In this document: positions 6,353-14,012 of the stretch, piece by piece | How the letters are laid out: each line of letters starts with the position of its first letter | Numbering within the stretch: the first letter of the stretch is position 1 | Source of the DNA: Candidatus Agrococcus pullicola | GTDB taxonomy: Bacteria > Actinomycetota > Actinomycetes > Actinomycetales > Microbacteriaceae | Direction: 5' to 3' | DNA: 14,855 bases | Assembly (NCBI GenBank): GCA_019115685.1 | Contig: DXDC01000125.1 | Coordinates: 1 to 14,855 of the forward strand | Notes under the pieces: generated by a model | What the model was told of the DNA's origin: nothing | Database searches by the model: none | What the model saw: the letters and a program-made list of their open reading frames with translations, nothing else | Made by a program: the position numbers and the translations under genes

Positions 6353-7660
6353 ATGACCGCCAACGCCCCAAGATTCGAGACTCTGCAGGTTCATGCCGGA
6401 GCTAGCTCCGACCCCACGACGGGAGCGCGAATCACGCCTGTCTATCGAACAAACTCCTACACGTTCCGCTCGACAGAACACGCGGCCAGTCTCTTCGGCC
6501 TCGCAGAGGTCGGCAACATCTATACGCGCATCATGAATCCGACGCAGGATGTCGTCGAGCAACGCATCGCCGCACTCGAAGGCGGCCCAGCTGCGCTCCT
6601 GGTCGCATCCGGGCAGGCGGCGGAGACGTACGCGATTCTGAATATCGCGCAGGCGGGCGACCACATCGTCTCATCGGCGGCGATCTACGGCGGCACGTAC
6701 AACCTGTTCGCGCACACGCTTCCGAAACTCGGCATCGAGGTCACCTTCATCGAAGACCAGGATGATCTCGACCAGTGGCGTGCTGCGGTGCGTGACAACA
6801 CGAAACTGTTCTTCGCGGAGACAATCGGCAACCCCAAAGTCAATTTCCTCGACATCGAAGGCGTCTCCGACGTCGCTCACGCAGCGGGCCTCCCGCTTAT
6901 CGTCGACAACACGATTGCAACGCCGTACCTGCTGCGTCCCCTGGAGCACGGCGCCGACATCGTCGTCCACTCCGCGACCAAGTTCCTCGGCGGTCACGGA
7001 GCCGTGCTCGGAGGCGCCATCGTCGACGGCGGCAAGTTCGAGTGGTCGAAGTCCGATCGATTCCCCGGTCTCAACGAGCCGGACCCGAGCTATCACGGCG
7101 TCGTCTACACCGAGGCACTCGGCGACGCTATCGCCTACATCATGAAGGCCCGCGTGCAGCTGCTGCGCGATACAGGCGCCGCGATCTCCCCTGACTCCGC
7201 CTGGCAGCTGCTCCAGGGCATCGAAACGCTCTCGCTCCGTATCGAACGGCACGTGCAGAACGCGCAGCAGGTTGCCGAATGGCTCGAAGCACGACCCGAA
7301 GTCCAGAGCGTCAACTATGCCGGACTCCCCTCGAGCCCTTGGCACGACCGCGGCCGAACACTGGCGCCGAACGGAGCCGGCGCAGTGCTGTCCTTCGAGC
7401 TCTCCGGCGGTGTTCCAGCCGGCAAGGCGTTCGTCGAGGGCCTCGAGCTGTTCAGCCACCTCGCCAACATCGGCGATGTTCGCTCGCTCGTCATCCATCC
7501 CGCCTCCACGACGCACAGCCAGCTCACCCCTGAGCAGCAGCTCGCAGCCGGAGCCACCCCGGGGCTCGTCCGGCTCTCGGTCGGTATTGAGCACGTCGAC
7601 GATCTCATCGCCGATCTCAAGCTGGGACTCGCCGCAGCAGCACGCATCAAGAACGATTAG
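6353..7660 (+). CDS. metY: O-acetylhomoserine sulfhydrylase (aminocarboxypropyltransferase)
   Basis: 435 residues, typical for MetY and longer than MetB/MetC enzymes of about 390. A PLP enzyme of the Cys/Met metabolism family, it joins O-acetylhomoserine and sulfide to give homocysteine and acetate. Marks: YTRIMNPT (57-64), the PLP-stacking Tyr112 in YGGTYNLF, Asp185 in IVDNT, and the PLP-binding Lys210 in [10 protein letters not shown]. The long insertion after this ([21 protein letters not shown] begins near 229) and the C-terminal [10 protein letters not shown] are MetY-type features. The start ATG has a ribosome binding site and an upstream promoter. metX follows 15 bases later and makes its substrate. 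No McbR-type TAGAC/GTCTA operator was seen. Confidence 0.95.
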   Translation: MTANAPRFETLQVHAGASSDPTTGARITPVYRTNSYTFRSTEHAASLFGLAEVGNIYTRIMNPTQDVVEQRIAALEGGPAALLVASGQAAETYAILNIAQAGDHIVSSAAIYGGTYNLFAHTLPKLGIEVTFIEDQDDLDQWRAAVRDNTKLFFAETIGNPKVNFLDIEGVSDVAHAAGLPLIVDNTIATPYLLRPLEHGADIVVHSATKFLGGHGAVLGGAIVDGGKFEWSKSDRFPGLNEPDPSYHGVVYTEALGDAIAYIMKARVQLLRDTGAAISPDSAWQLLQGIETLSLRIERHVQNAQQVAEWLEARPEVQSVNYAGLPSSPWHDRGRTLAPNGAGAVLSFELSGGVPAGKAFVEGLELFSHLANIGDVRSLVIHPASTTHSQLTPEQQLAAGATPGLVRLSVGIEHVDDLIADLKLGLAAAARIKND

Positions 7661-7675
7661 GGAGGGAATGCACCC

Positions 7676-8878
7676 GTGGATTTCCAACGCAGCGACGACA
7701 CACAGTTGCTGCAGGCCGTCGACCCCGCATTCCGAGAGGATCGAGGGCTGATTCCAACCACGGGTGCGTGGCTGCCCGGTGACCCTGTCGGCACGCGGCA
7801 GTTCGTGCATCTGGGTGCCTTCAGCACCGAGTCCGGCGCGCAAGTCCCGGCGGCCACAATCGCCTACGAAACGTGGGGGACACTGAACCGGGACCGATCC
7901 AACGCCGTGCTCATTCTCCACGCGCTCACCGGCGACTCCCATGTGATCGGCGACGCTGGCCCCGGGCACGCAACCGCCGGGTGGTGGCCGGGAATCGTGG
8001 GCCCCGGGCTCGCCATCGACACCGATCGGTTCTTCGTCGTAGCACCCAATGTGCTCGGAGGCTGTCAGGGGTCTACTGGCCCTGCTTCGCTTGCGCCGGA
8101 CGGTTCCGCGTACGGGTCCCGCTTTCCGTATCTGAGCATCCGGGATCAGGTAGCCGCCCAGCTCTCTTTTGCGGACGCTGTCGGCATCGATCGATTCGCT
8201 GCGGTCATCGGCGGCTCCATGGGCGGGATGCACGCCCTGGAGTTCGCCGTCACTGCCCCTGAGCGCACCGGGTCGCTTGCCGTGCTGGCTGCCCCGGCCG
8301 CGACGGCCGCCGATCAGGTCGCGTACGGAAGATTGCAGATCGAGGCGATTGAGCGAGACCCTGATTGGCTCGGAGGGGACTTCTACGATCTACCGGACGG
8401 ACACGGCCCGCACCGAGGCCTGGCGCTCGCCCGACGCATCGCGATGCTCAGTTATCGCAGCGAACTCGAAGTGAACGATCGCTTCGGTCGCACGTTGCAG
8501 TCGAACATTCGCCCGGCCCACGGTGGGAAGTTCCAAGTCGAGTCGTATCTGGATGTCCATGGCAATAGGTTTACGCGTCGGTTCGACGCGGGCAGTTACC
8601 GAACCCTCGTGCACGCAATGTCATCGCACGACGTCACACGTGAGCGCGATGACCTCCCCCGGGTCCTCGACGTGCTCGATATGCCGGCGCTCGTGCTCGG
8701 CATCGATACCGATCGTACGTTCCCCCTCGCCGGTCAGCGCGCAATCACTCGAGCGCTGCCCCTGTCTGTGACCGGCCAGGAACCGTATCTGCTGCAGTCA
8801 CCGTACGGTCACGACGCGTTCCTGATTGAACTCGACGAGGTCTCGAAGGCGCTTCGTCTTTTGCCCGTGTTCTCGTAA
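7676..8878 (+). CDS. metX: Homoserine O-acetyltransferase
   Basis: 400 residues. It moves acetyl from acetyl-CoA to homoserine, the first committed step of methionine synthesis, supplying MetY. The fold is alpha/beta hydrolase. LHALTGDSHV (81-90) is the oxyanion region, NVLGGCQGSTGP (125-136) is a family signature, and nucleophile Ser181 lies in GGSMGGM. The acid is probably Asp346 in IDTDRTFP, and catalytic His379 is in YGHDAFL. The start is a GTG with GGAGGG nine bases upstream; a nearer ATG at 7668 is in another frame. It is in an operon with metY. Its last 134 bases overlap the convergent GT-C gene, yet the catalytic His lies inside that overlap, so the metX end is certainly real. A succinyltransferase activity cannot be excluded from sequence alone. 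Confidence 0.95.
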   Translation: MDFQRSDDTQLLQAVDPAFREDRGLIPTTGAWLPGDPVGTRQFVHLGAFSTESGAQVPAATIAYETWGTLNRDRSNAVLILHALTGDSHVIGDAGPGHATAGWWPGIVGPGLAIDTDRFFVVAPNVLGGCQGSTGPASLAPDGSAYGSRFPYLSIRDQVAAQLSFADAVGIDRFAAVIGGSMGGMHALEFAVTAPERTGSLAVLAAPAATAADQVAYGRLQIEAIERDPDWLGGDFYDLPDGHGPHRGLALARRIAMLSYRSELEVNDRFGRTLQSNIRPAHGGKFQVESYLDVHGNRFTRRFDAGSYRTLVHAMSSHDVTRERDDLPRVLDVLDMPALVLGIDTDRTFPLAGQRAITRALPLSVTGQEPYLLQSPYGHDAFLIELDEVSKALRLLPVFS

Positions 8879-10055
8879 GCGCTACGAGCGCAGCGATCAA
8901 GAGAGCGACTTCGATGACGTTCCTGCCCGTGATGATGGCCAAGCCGGTGGGTTCCGCCTCGAGCACCGCACCGTACGCCCATGGATAGACCAGCTGCGTC
9001 AGGAAGGCAGCGACGGCGATGAGCAAGAGCTCGACGGTATGCCTGCGGAAATCATGCAGCACGAGCAGAATGGCGACGGGGATCAACCAGGTGAAGAACT
9101 GCGGTGACCCCACTTTATTGAACACGATCACGGCGAGCACGAGAGCGTAGGACGTGAGCGCGAAGACCTCCGGCCGGCCGGATCCTCTGCGAACTGCGCG
9201 AAACGCCAGCAACAGGATCGCGGCGACCGCGACGACGAGCAGGGGTGTGGCAATTGCAGCGACGACATCCACGCCGGGGCCGTACACCTGGTAGGTCAGG
9301 ATGTCGGTATCGAAATCTACCCTCGCCCTTCCCGAGGGCACGAGCCACAGGTAGGGCGTCGCGAAGACAGATTCTGCCTGCAGTCCCCTATCGCCCTGCT
9401 GCGAGACGAACGAAAATACGTTCGCGCCGCTTCCCAGCATCAATCCCGCCGCGACGACGGCCGCTGAGACACCGGCTCCTGCGAGCACGATCTTCTTCCA
9501 TGCTTCCTTCGCACGGACGGCCAGCAGCGCGAGATAGAGCACGCCCGGCCACACCTTGATCCAGGCTCCGACCGTGAACAGAACGGCCGCAAGCCCGATT
9601 CTGCCCTCCCAGATCTGGCAGATAGCGATGACTGCAATCGCTACCGTTATCGTGTCGAGCCTGCCGACTGCGACGGGCCCGATCAGAAACAGCAGGCAGA
9701 CGAAGAGGAACGCCAACGTCATGCCGCTCTTCATGCGCAGGAGCATGTACACCGCCAACGCATTCAGGAGCGTAACCAGGGCTAGCCAGAGGAAACCGTA
9801 GGCCCCGACACCGGCTGCGCCGGAGAGTGAGATGGGAATCCAGGCGAGTAACGGATACACCCAGGACTCGTCGATACCGACGACGTTCCCCTCGCCGGCC
9901 ATCTGGAACCAGTACCGATAGACACCGCTCACGTCGGCGAACGTACCGGGCCGTACGACGAGATTCGCAAACGCGAGCCACGCGTGCGTTGCTGCGAACA
10001 TCGTCCAGATGAGCACGTGCTCGAACCAGGCGATGCGATTGGCACCGCTGGTCAA
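8745..10055 (-). CDS. GT-C fold membrane glycosyltransferase, GT87/DUF2029-like
   Basis: 436 residues with about ten hydrophobic segments, so an integral membrane protein. The first outer loop carries TFADVSGVYRYW (38-49; Asp41 would be the usual GT-C acid) and ESWVYPLLAWIP (63-74), the pattern of polyprenyl-phosphate-sugar-dependent mannosyltransferases. It would add a sugar to a lipid or cell-wall glycan outside the membrane; acceptor and sugar are unknown. The start is a TTG with AGGAGA five bases upstream, overlapping the stop of the second CNNM gene as TTGA, so it is coupled. The last 45 codons, after the final hydrophobic segment, form an Arg-rich soluble tail encoded opposite the 3' end of metX. 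The family call is moderately sure; the gene itself is sure. Confidence 0.8.
   Translation of the reverse strand: MTSGANRIAWFEHVLIWTMFAATHAWLAFANLVVRPGTFADVSGVYRYWFQMAGEGNVVGIDESWVYPLLAWIPISLSGAAGVGAYGFLWLALVTLLNALAVYMLLRMKSGMTLAFLFVCLLFLIGPVAVGRLDTITVAIAVIAICQIWEGRIGLAAVLFTVGAWIKVWPGVLYLALLAVRAKEAWKKIVLAGAGVSAAVVAAGLMLGSGANVFSFVSQQGDRGLQAESVFATPYLWLVPSGRARVDFDTDILTYQVYGPGVDVVAAIATPLLVVAVAAILLLAFRAVRRGSGRPEVFALTSYALVLAVIVFNKVGSPQFFTWLIPVAILLVLHDFRRHTVELLLIAVAAFLTQLVYPWAYGAVLEAEPTGLAIITGRNVIEVALLIAALVALTRTRAKDEAPSRPRRVQSGTRRDRTVTAADTVPGRSQTGAALE
8872..8888 (+). terminator. Stem-loop at the metX stop codon
   Basis: CTCGTA and TACGAG form a 6-bp stem around AGCGC, taking in the TAA stop (8876-8878) of metX. 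There is no T-run. It lies inside the coding region of the convergent GT-C gene, so it could act on either transcript, or on none. Confidence 0.25.
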
Positions 10056-11092
10056 CGCAGTCTCCTGGTGGCGTCTCTCACCTCACCGACGAGTTCCTCG
10101 AGAATGTCCTCGAGGAAGAGCAGCCCGGTCGTCTCGCCTTCGGCATTGAACGTCTTCGCCACGTGCGCACCGGACGAGCGCATGAGCTGCATAGCGTCCT
10201 CGAGTTCGCTCTGCTCGAACAGCGAGGCGAGTCGACGAATGCGCTTTCCCTGCACGGGAAGCCCGCTCGCTTCATCCTTCGTTCCCAGCACGTCCTTGAT
10301 GTGGAGATACCCGACCGGCTCCCCCTCTCCGTCGACGAACACGTACCGTGAGAAGCCGCGCTCTCGAACGGCTGCCTCGACGTCCTCCGTCGTCGCATCC
10401 AGCGGCAGTGTCACGATGTCTGCCAGCGGCAGCGATACGTCCGCGACTTTCCGGCTCGTGAACTCGAACGTCTTCGCGAGCGCGCCCGTCGGGTCGAACA
10501 GCAGGCCTTCGCGCTTGCTCTCCTCCACGATCGTCTCCACCTGATCGAGCGTGAATGCAGAGTTCGCCTCGTCTTTCGGCTCTATGCGCATAAGTCTGAG
10601 CATGCCGTTCGTTATGCCGTTGAGCAGTCCGATAATCGGTTTGAAAATGCGTGAGATCCACAGCAGCGGCGGCGCGAGCAGCAGCACGAATCGCGTCGGC
10701 ATGGAGAACGATGCATTCTTCGGAACCATTTCACCGAACACGACGTGCAGGTACGTCACGAGCACGAGCGTGATGACGTAACCGGCCACGGTGATGACCT
10801 CAGGCGGCAGGCCGAGAGCGTAGAGCGGCACCTCGAGCAGATGGTGGATGCTGGGCTCCGAGATGTACAAGATCAAGAGCGAGCACACCGTAATGCCGAG
10901 CTGACACATCGCGAGCATGAGCGAGGCGCTCTCCATCGCCTGCAGTGCCATCTTCGCGGCTTTGCTGCCCTTGTTCGCACGAGGCTCGATCTGCGCTCGC
11001 CGCGCGGAAATAACCGCGAACTCCGCGCCGACGAAGAACGCGTTGAAGCCGAGCAGGACCACCAGCCAGACGACACCCATCCAATCGCTCAT
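10052..11092 (-). CDS. CNNM/DUF21 and CBS-domain membrane protein, short form
   Basis: 346 residues. The N-terminal DUF21 (CNNM) membrane domain spans about 1-180: GFNAFFVGAEFAVISARR (15-32), AMCQLGIT (61-68) and GEMVPKN (120-126). A CBS pair follows at about 205-340, with SRYVFVD (248-254), GYLHIKDVL (261-269) and LLFLEDILEELVGEV (324-338). CNNM proteins are linked to Mg2+/divalent-cation export, and their CBS pair can bind Mg-ATP. The C-terminal CorC/HlyC domain of the upstream relative is missing and the protein ends just after the CBS pair. The start is the ATG at 11092, in an ATGA overlap with the upstream gene and with a strong GAGGAGGAGG. The open frame reaches 11332, but that extension is Arg-rich and shadows the upstream gene. 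The same pair follows guaB1 in mycobacteria (Rv1841c/Rv1842c, from memory). Confidence 0.9.
   Translation of the reverse strand: MSDWMGVVWLVVLLGFNAFFVGAEFAVISARRAQIEPRANKGSKAAKMALQAMESASLMLAMCQLGITVCSLLILYISEPSIHHLLEVPLYALGLPPEVITVAGYVITLVLVTYLHVVFGEMVPKNASFSMPTRFVLLLAPPLLWISRIFKPIIGLLNGITNGMLRLMRIEPKDEANSAFTLDQVETIVEESKREGLLFDPTGALAKTFEFTSRKVADVSLPLADIVTLPLDATTEDVEAAVRERGFSRYVFVDGEGEPVGYLHIKDVLGTKDEASGLPVQGKRIRRLASLFEQSELEDAMQLMRSSGAHVAKTFNAEGETTGLLFLEDILEELVGEVRDATRRLR
10061..10066 (-). promoter_or_regulatory. Ribosome binding site supporting the TTG start of the GT-C gene
   Basis: AGGAGA lies five bases before the TTG at 10055. It supports this rare start over the later in-frame ATG at codon 19, which would cut into the first hydrophobic segment. 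Confidence 0.65.
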
Positions 11093-12399
11093 TCCGCCTC
11101 CTCCTCGATCGGTCGCGCAATGAAGCGCACGCGGTCGACGCGACGGCCATCCACCCTGTCCACGACCAGCGTTCCGTGCTCGAGTTCGACGGAATCGCCG
11201 ACCTCGGGGATGTCCCCGAGGGAGGACATGATGAACCCGCCGACCGTCTCGTAATCGGAGTCTTCCGGGATGAATACGCCGGCGCGCTCGGCCGCTTCGT
11301 CTGGGCGCAGGAGACCGGGGAAGGTGATCCATCCGGGGCCGTGCACGACGTCGGAGCGCATCCGGTCGTGTTCGTCACTCACTTCGCCGACGAGTTCTTC
11401 GATGCAGTCTTCCAGTGTTACGAGTCCGGCGGTTCCACCGTACTCGTCTATGACGATCGCGAGTTGATAGCCGCGCTCCTTCAAGTCGCTCAGCAGCGAG
11501 GAGACCTCAAGCGATTCCGGAACCCGAACGGGCTCCGTCGCGATCGCCTGGACGGGGACTTCGCCGCGCTTCTCCCGCGGCACGCCGACGGCCTTTTTCA
11601 GGTGCGCGATACCCGTGATCTCATCGGGGTCACCATCGATGATCGGAAATCGTGAGTAGCCGGTGGACCGTGCAAGAGCAATGAGGTCCGCGACTGTCGA
11701 TTCGCGATCGATCGATTCCATACGCGATCGAGGGGTCATGACTTCGTCGGCAGAAAGGTTCGAGACACGAAGCGTGCGAGAAATCAATGTAGCCGCATTC
11801 TCGTCGAGCGAACCCTGCATCGCTGCTCGATGCACGAGCGATGCCAGCTCTTCGGGCGTTCGGGCGCTCGAGAGCTCCTCTTTCGGCTCGATGCCGACCG
11901 CGCGCAGCAATGCGTTCGCGGAACCGTTCAACACCAGGATCGCGGGCTTGAACACGAAAGTGAACGCGCGCTGCAGCGGTGCCACGACTTTTGCAGTCGC
12001 AAGCGGAATCGCGAGCGCCATGTTCTTCGGCAGCAATTCGCCGAACAGCATGGAGAAGAGCGTCGCGAGCGCCACACCGAGGATGGAGGAGATGATGAGC
12101 GTCGAGGCTTCCGGGAGCCCGAAGTCCACCAGCAGCGGACCGACGAGGTTCTCGATGGCCGGAGTGAATGTCGTTCCGGTCAGCAACGTCGTCAGGGTAA
12201 TACCCAGCTGCGCACTCGACAGGTGCGTCGAAGTTCTACCGAGGGCCGCGATCGTCTGGTGCAGTCCGCGCTCTCCGCGCTTCCTACGCGTTTCCAGCTC
12301 GCTGCGATCGAGGTTGACGAGCGCGAATTCACTCGCCACGAAGATGCCGGTGCCGAGCGACAACAGCATGCCGATTCCGAGGAGTAGCCAATCGCTCAT
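11089..12399 (-). CDS. CNNM/CorC-like transporter with CBS pair and CorC_HlyC domain
   Basis: 436 residues from the ATG at 12399. The DUF21 membrane domain (about 1-185) shows LSLGTGIFVASEFALVNLDR (13-32), SSAQLGITLTTLL (61-73) and GELLPKN (120-126). The CBS pair is at about 205-340, with MTPRSRM (221-227), GYSRFPI (247-253) and IDEYGGTAGLVTLEDCIEEL (317-336). The C-terminal CorC_HlyC domain lies at about 350-430 (GGFIMSSLGDIPEVGD, 387-402). It is probably a Mg2+ or other divalent-cation exporter or its regulator; 'hemolysin' is a historical name. An in-frame TTG at 12414 would add MANRR. Neither start has a ribosome binding site, and the ATG sits in a hairpin loop. guaB1 ends 59 bases upstream, so the genes are probably co-transcribed. 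Confidence 0.92.
   Translation of the reverse strand: MSDWLLLGIGMLLSLGTGIFVASEFALVNLDRSELETRRKRGERGLHQTIAALGRTSTHLSSAQLGITLTTLLTGTTFTPAIENLVGPLLVDFGLPEASTLIISSILGVALATLFSMLFGELLPKNMALAIPLATAKVVAPLQRAFTFVFKPAILVLNGSANALLRAVGIEPKEELSSARTPEELASLVHRAAMQGSLDENAATLISRTLRVSNLSADEVMTPRSRMESIDRESTVADLIALARSTGYSRFPIIDGDPDEITGIAHLKKAVGVPREKRGEVPVQAIATEPVRVPESLEVSSLLSDLKERGYQLAIVIDEYGGTAGLVTLEDCIEELVGEVSDEHDRMRSDVVHGPGWITFPGLLRPDEAAERAGVFIPEDSDYETVGGFIMSSLGDIPEVGDSVELEHGTLVVDRVDGRRVDRVRFIARPIEEEAE
11097..11106 (-). promoter_or_regulatory. Strong ribosome binding site for the second CNNM gene
   Basis: GAGGAGGAGG lies four bases before the ATG at 11092, inside the Glu codons that end the upstream gene. 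It fixes the start and contrasts with the absence of any such site before the first CNNM gene. Confidence 0.7.
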
Positions 12400-12411
12400 G
12401 CGGCGATTGGC
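12387..12411 (-). promoter_or_regulatory. Start-codon hairpin of the first CNNM gene
   Basis: A perfect 9-bp inverted repeat (12387-12395 with 12403-12411) encloses the 7-base loop CGCATGA, which holds the ATG (12399-12397). In RNA the arms are GCCAAUCGC and GCGAUUGGC. There is no Shine-Dalgarno in the 59 bases after the guaB1 stop, so initiation here may be weak or controlled. Confidence 0.45.
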
Positions 12412-12458
12412 CAAGGACTATGATGGCAGTCGTTCACGAAGAGCATCCTACCGGCACT

Positions 12459-13901
12459 TCACCAAGAAACGGGAAGAGCCTTGCCTTCTTCATAGCCTGC
12501 GGCCGACTGGATGCCGACGATGGCCCGCTCACGAAACTCGGGGATTGTCTGCGCCCCCGCATAGGTGAAGGACGACCGAACGCCCGTCGTGATCATGTCC
12601 AGCAGATCCTCAAGCCCCGGCCGCAAGGGGTCGACGAGGATCTTCGACGAAGAGATTCCCTCGGCGAACATGGTTTTTCTCGCGAGTTCAAACGGATCGA
12701 GCGCCCCGAAGCGGGCGCGTACCGCCTTGGTCGAGGCCATGCCCCAGCTCTCCTTGTACAGTTTGCCGTCCGCATCCCGTTCCAGAACACCGGGCGCCTC
12801 GATGGTTCCCGCGAACCACGAGCCGACCATGACGCTGGACGCGCCGGCGGCGAGCGCCAACGCGACATCGCGCGGGTACCTCACGCCGCCATCGGCCCAA
12901 ACGCGAGCACCGAGCTCTAGCGCTCTCTGGCTCGTTTCCAGCACTGCAGAGAATTGCGGGCGCCCGACAGCGGTCATCATGCGAGTCGTGCACATCGCAC
13001 CGGGTCCAACCCCGACCTTCAGAATGTTCGCGCCGGCGGCAACGAGATCCGTGACGCCGGAGGCTGAGACGACGTTGCCGGCAACGATCGGAACACCGTC
13101 TCCGACGGACTCGCGCACGGCAGCCACCGCCTTGAGCATGCCCTCCTGATGCCCGTGCGCGGTATCGACGACGATGACATCGGCTCCCGCCTCCATCAGT
13201 CTGGCTGCTCGCGCGCCCGGGTCACGATTGATACCGACTGCAACGGCCGCGCGCAGCCGACCGCTGGGATCGAGCGCAGGCGTGTAAATGTCGCGGCGAA
13301 GCGCTCCGCGTCGAGAGGCGACGCCGACCAGCGCACCGTCTCGCAGCACCGGAGCTGCATCCAGTTCGAGCGCATCGAGCTGCGCAAATGTCGTTCGCGC
13401 ATCGGCGACATCCGCCTCGTCTAGGGGAGTCAGCTGTCCGTGCAGTAAATCGCCGACACGGGCATCGGCCAGCGCGTGACCGAGTCGCTGCGCCGGAATC
13501 GCTCCAACGAAGCCGCCTTCGGCATCCTCGATGCACAGAATGTGCCCGTCGACGGCGGGAAGACGCAGCAACACCTGCTGCACGGATTCGTCCGCGGTTG
13601 CGGTGAATGGCGATTCGAGCCCGACCGGCTGCTCTTTTACCCACGCGATCGAATCGAACGTAGCCGATTCGTCGTAGTCCTGCGTCAGCACCGCGAGCCC
13701 ACCGCGTCTGGCGAGCGTCGCTGCCAGTCTCGGCCCGGTTACGGAGTTCATGTTCGCAGCCACGAGCGGAATGGTTGCTCCCGTCGCATCGTCGGGTGCG
13801 AGATCGACCGCGAAACGCGAACCCACATCAGATTTCGACGGCACCAGGAAGACATCCGAGTAGGTCAGATCATGAGCGGGGCGATCGGCAAGAAAGCGCA
13901 T
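12459..13901 (-). CDS. guaB1: GuaB1 family IMP dehydrogenase-related protein / probable GMP reductase
   Basis: 480 residues. An IMPDH/GMPR-type barrel: LTYSDVFLVPS (12-22), AANMNSVTG (48-56), VVDTAHGHQEG (244-254), the catalytic Cys304 in GVGPGAMCTTRMMTAVG, WADGGVRYPRD (335-345) and SSVMVGSWFAG (355-365). A CBS pair is inserted at about 95-205. From the literature, the mycobacterial GuaB1 (Rv1843c) is a GMP reductase with a CBS domain, turning GMP to IMP with NADPH, and I infer the same here. True IMP dehydrogenase activity is less likely. The start is the ATG at 13901, which aligns with the family; an upstream in-frame extension to 13946 does not. Two CNNM/CBS genes follow, a conserved actinobacterial order. 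Confidence 0.92.
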   Translation of the reverse strand: MRFLADRPAHDLTYSDVFLVPSKSDVGSRFAVDLAPDDATGATIPLVAANMNSVTGPRLAATLARRGGLAVLTQDYDESATFDSIAWVKEQPVGLESPFTATADESVQQVLLRLPAVDGHILCIEDAEGGFVGAIPAQRLGHALADARVGDLLHGQLTPLDEADVADARTTFAQLDALELDAAPVLRDGALVGVASRRGALRRDIYTPALDPSGRLRAAVAVGINRDPGARAARLMEAGADVIVVDTAHGHQEGMLKAVAAVRESVGDGVPIVAGNVVSASGVTDLVAAGANILKVGVGPGAMCTTRMMTAVGRPQFSAVLETSQRALELGARVWADGGVRYPRDVALALAAGASSVMVGSWFAGTIEAPGVLERDADGKLYKESWGMASTKAVRARFGALDPFELARKTMFAEGISSSKILVDPLRPGLEDLLDMITTGVRSSFTYAGAQTIPEFRERAIVGIQSAAGYEEGKALPVSW

Positions 13902-13908
13902 GAACCCT

Positions 13909-13935
13909 ACGCTACAGCGCGACACACCTGTGCAA
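13909..13935 (-). promoter_or_regulatory. Candidate guaB1 promoter, possibly leaderless
   Basis: On the minus strand TTGCAC (13935-13930) precedes TAGCGT (13914-13909) by 15 bases. The -10-like box ends seven bases before the ATG, so the transcript could begin at or beside the start codon. The spacer is short, and an AGGG close to the ATG might serve as a weak ribosome site instead. Confidence 0.35.
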
Positions 13936-14000
13936 CGAGCGTGCACTTCACCGTTCGTTCATGGAGTAATGAGAGACTGGTACGCGGTGGTCCTCGATGA

Positions 14001-14006
14001 AGGGAG
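14001..14006 (+). promoter_or_regulatory. Ribosome binding site of the HNH gene
   Basis: AGGGAG lies six bases before the GTG at 14013 and supports that start. I see no convincing -35/-10 pair for this gene between 13902 and 14000. Confidence 0.6.
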
Positions 14007-14012
14007 ACTGCG

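Noticed and set aside
7668..7751. ATG at 7668 as the metX start or a leader peptide
   Set aside because: It is out of frame with metX and only one base from the GGAGGG site; the GTG at 7676 gives the MetX protein.
6671..8233. 520-codon open frame antisense to metY and metX
   Set aside because: It runs through two unrelated genes and their junction, with no recognisable domain; open by base composition only.
10052..11332. Second CNNM gene starting at 11332
   Set aside because: The extra 80 residues are Arg-rich and out of frame with the upstream CNNM gene; the ATG at 11092 has the strong ribosome site and starts the membrane domain.
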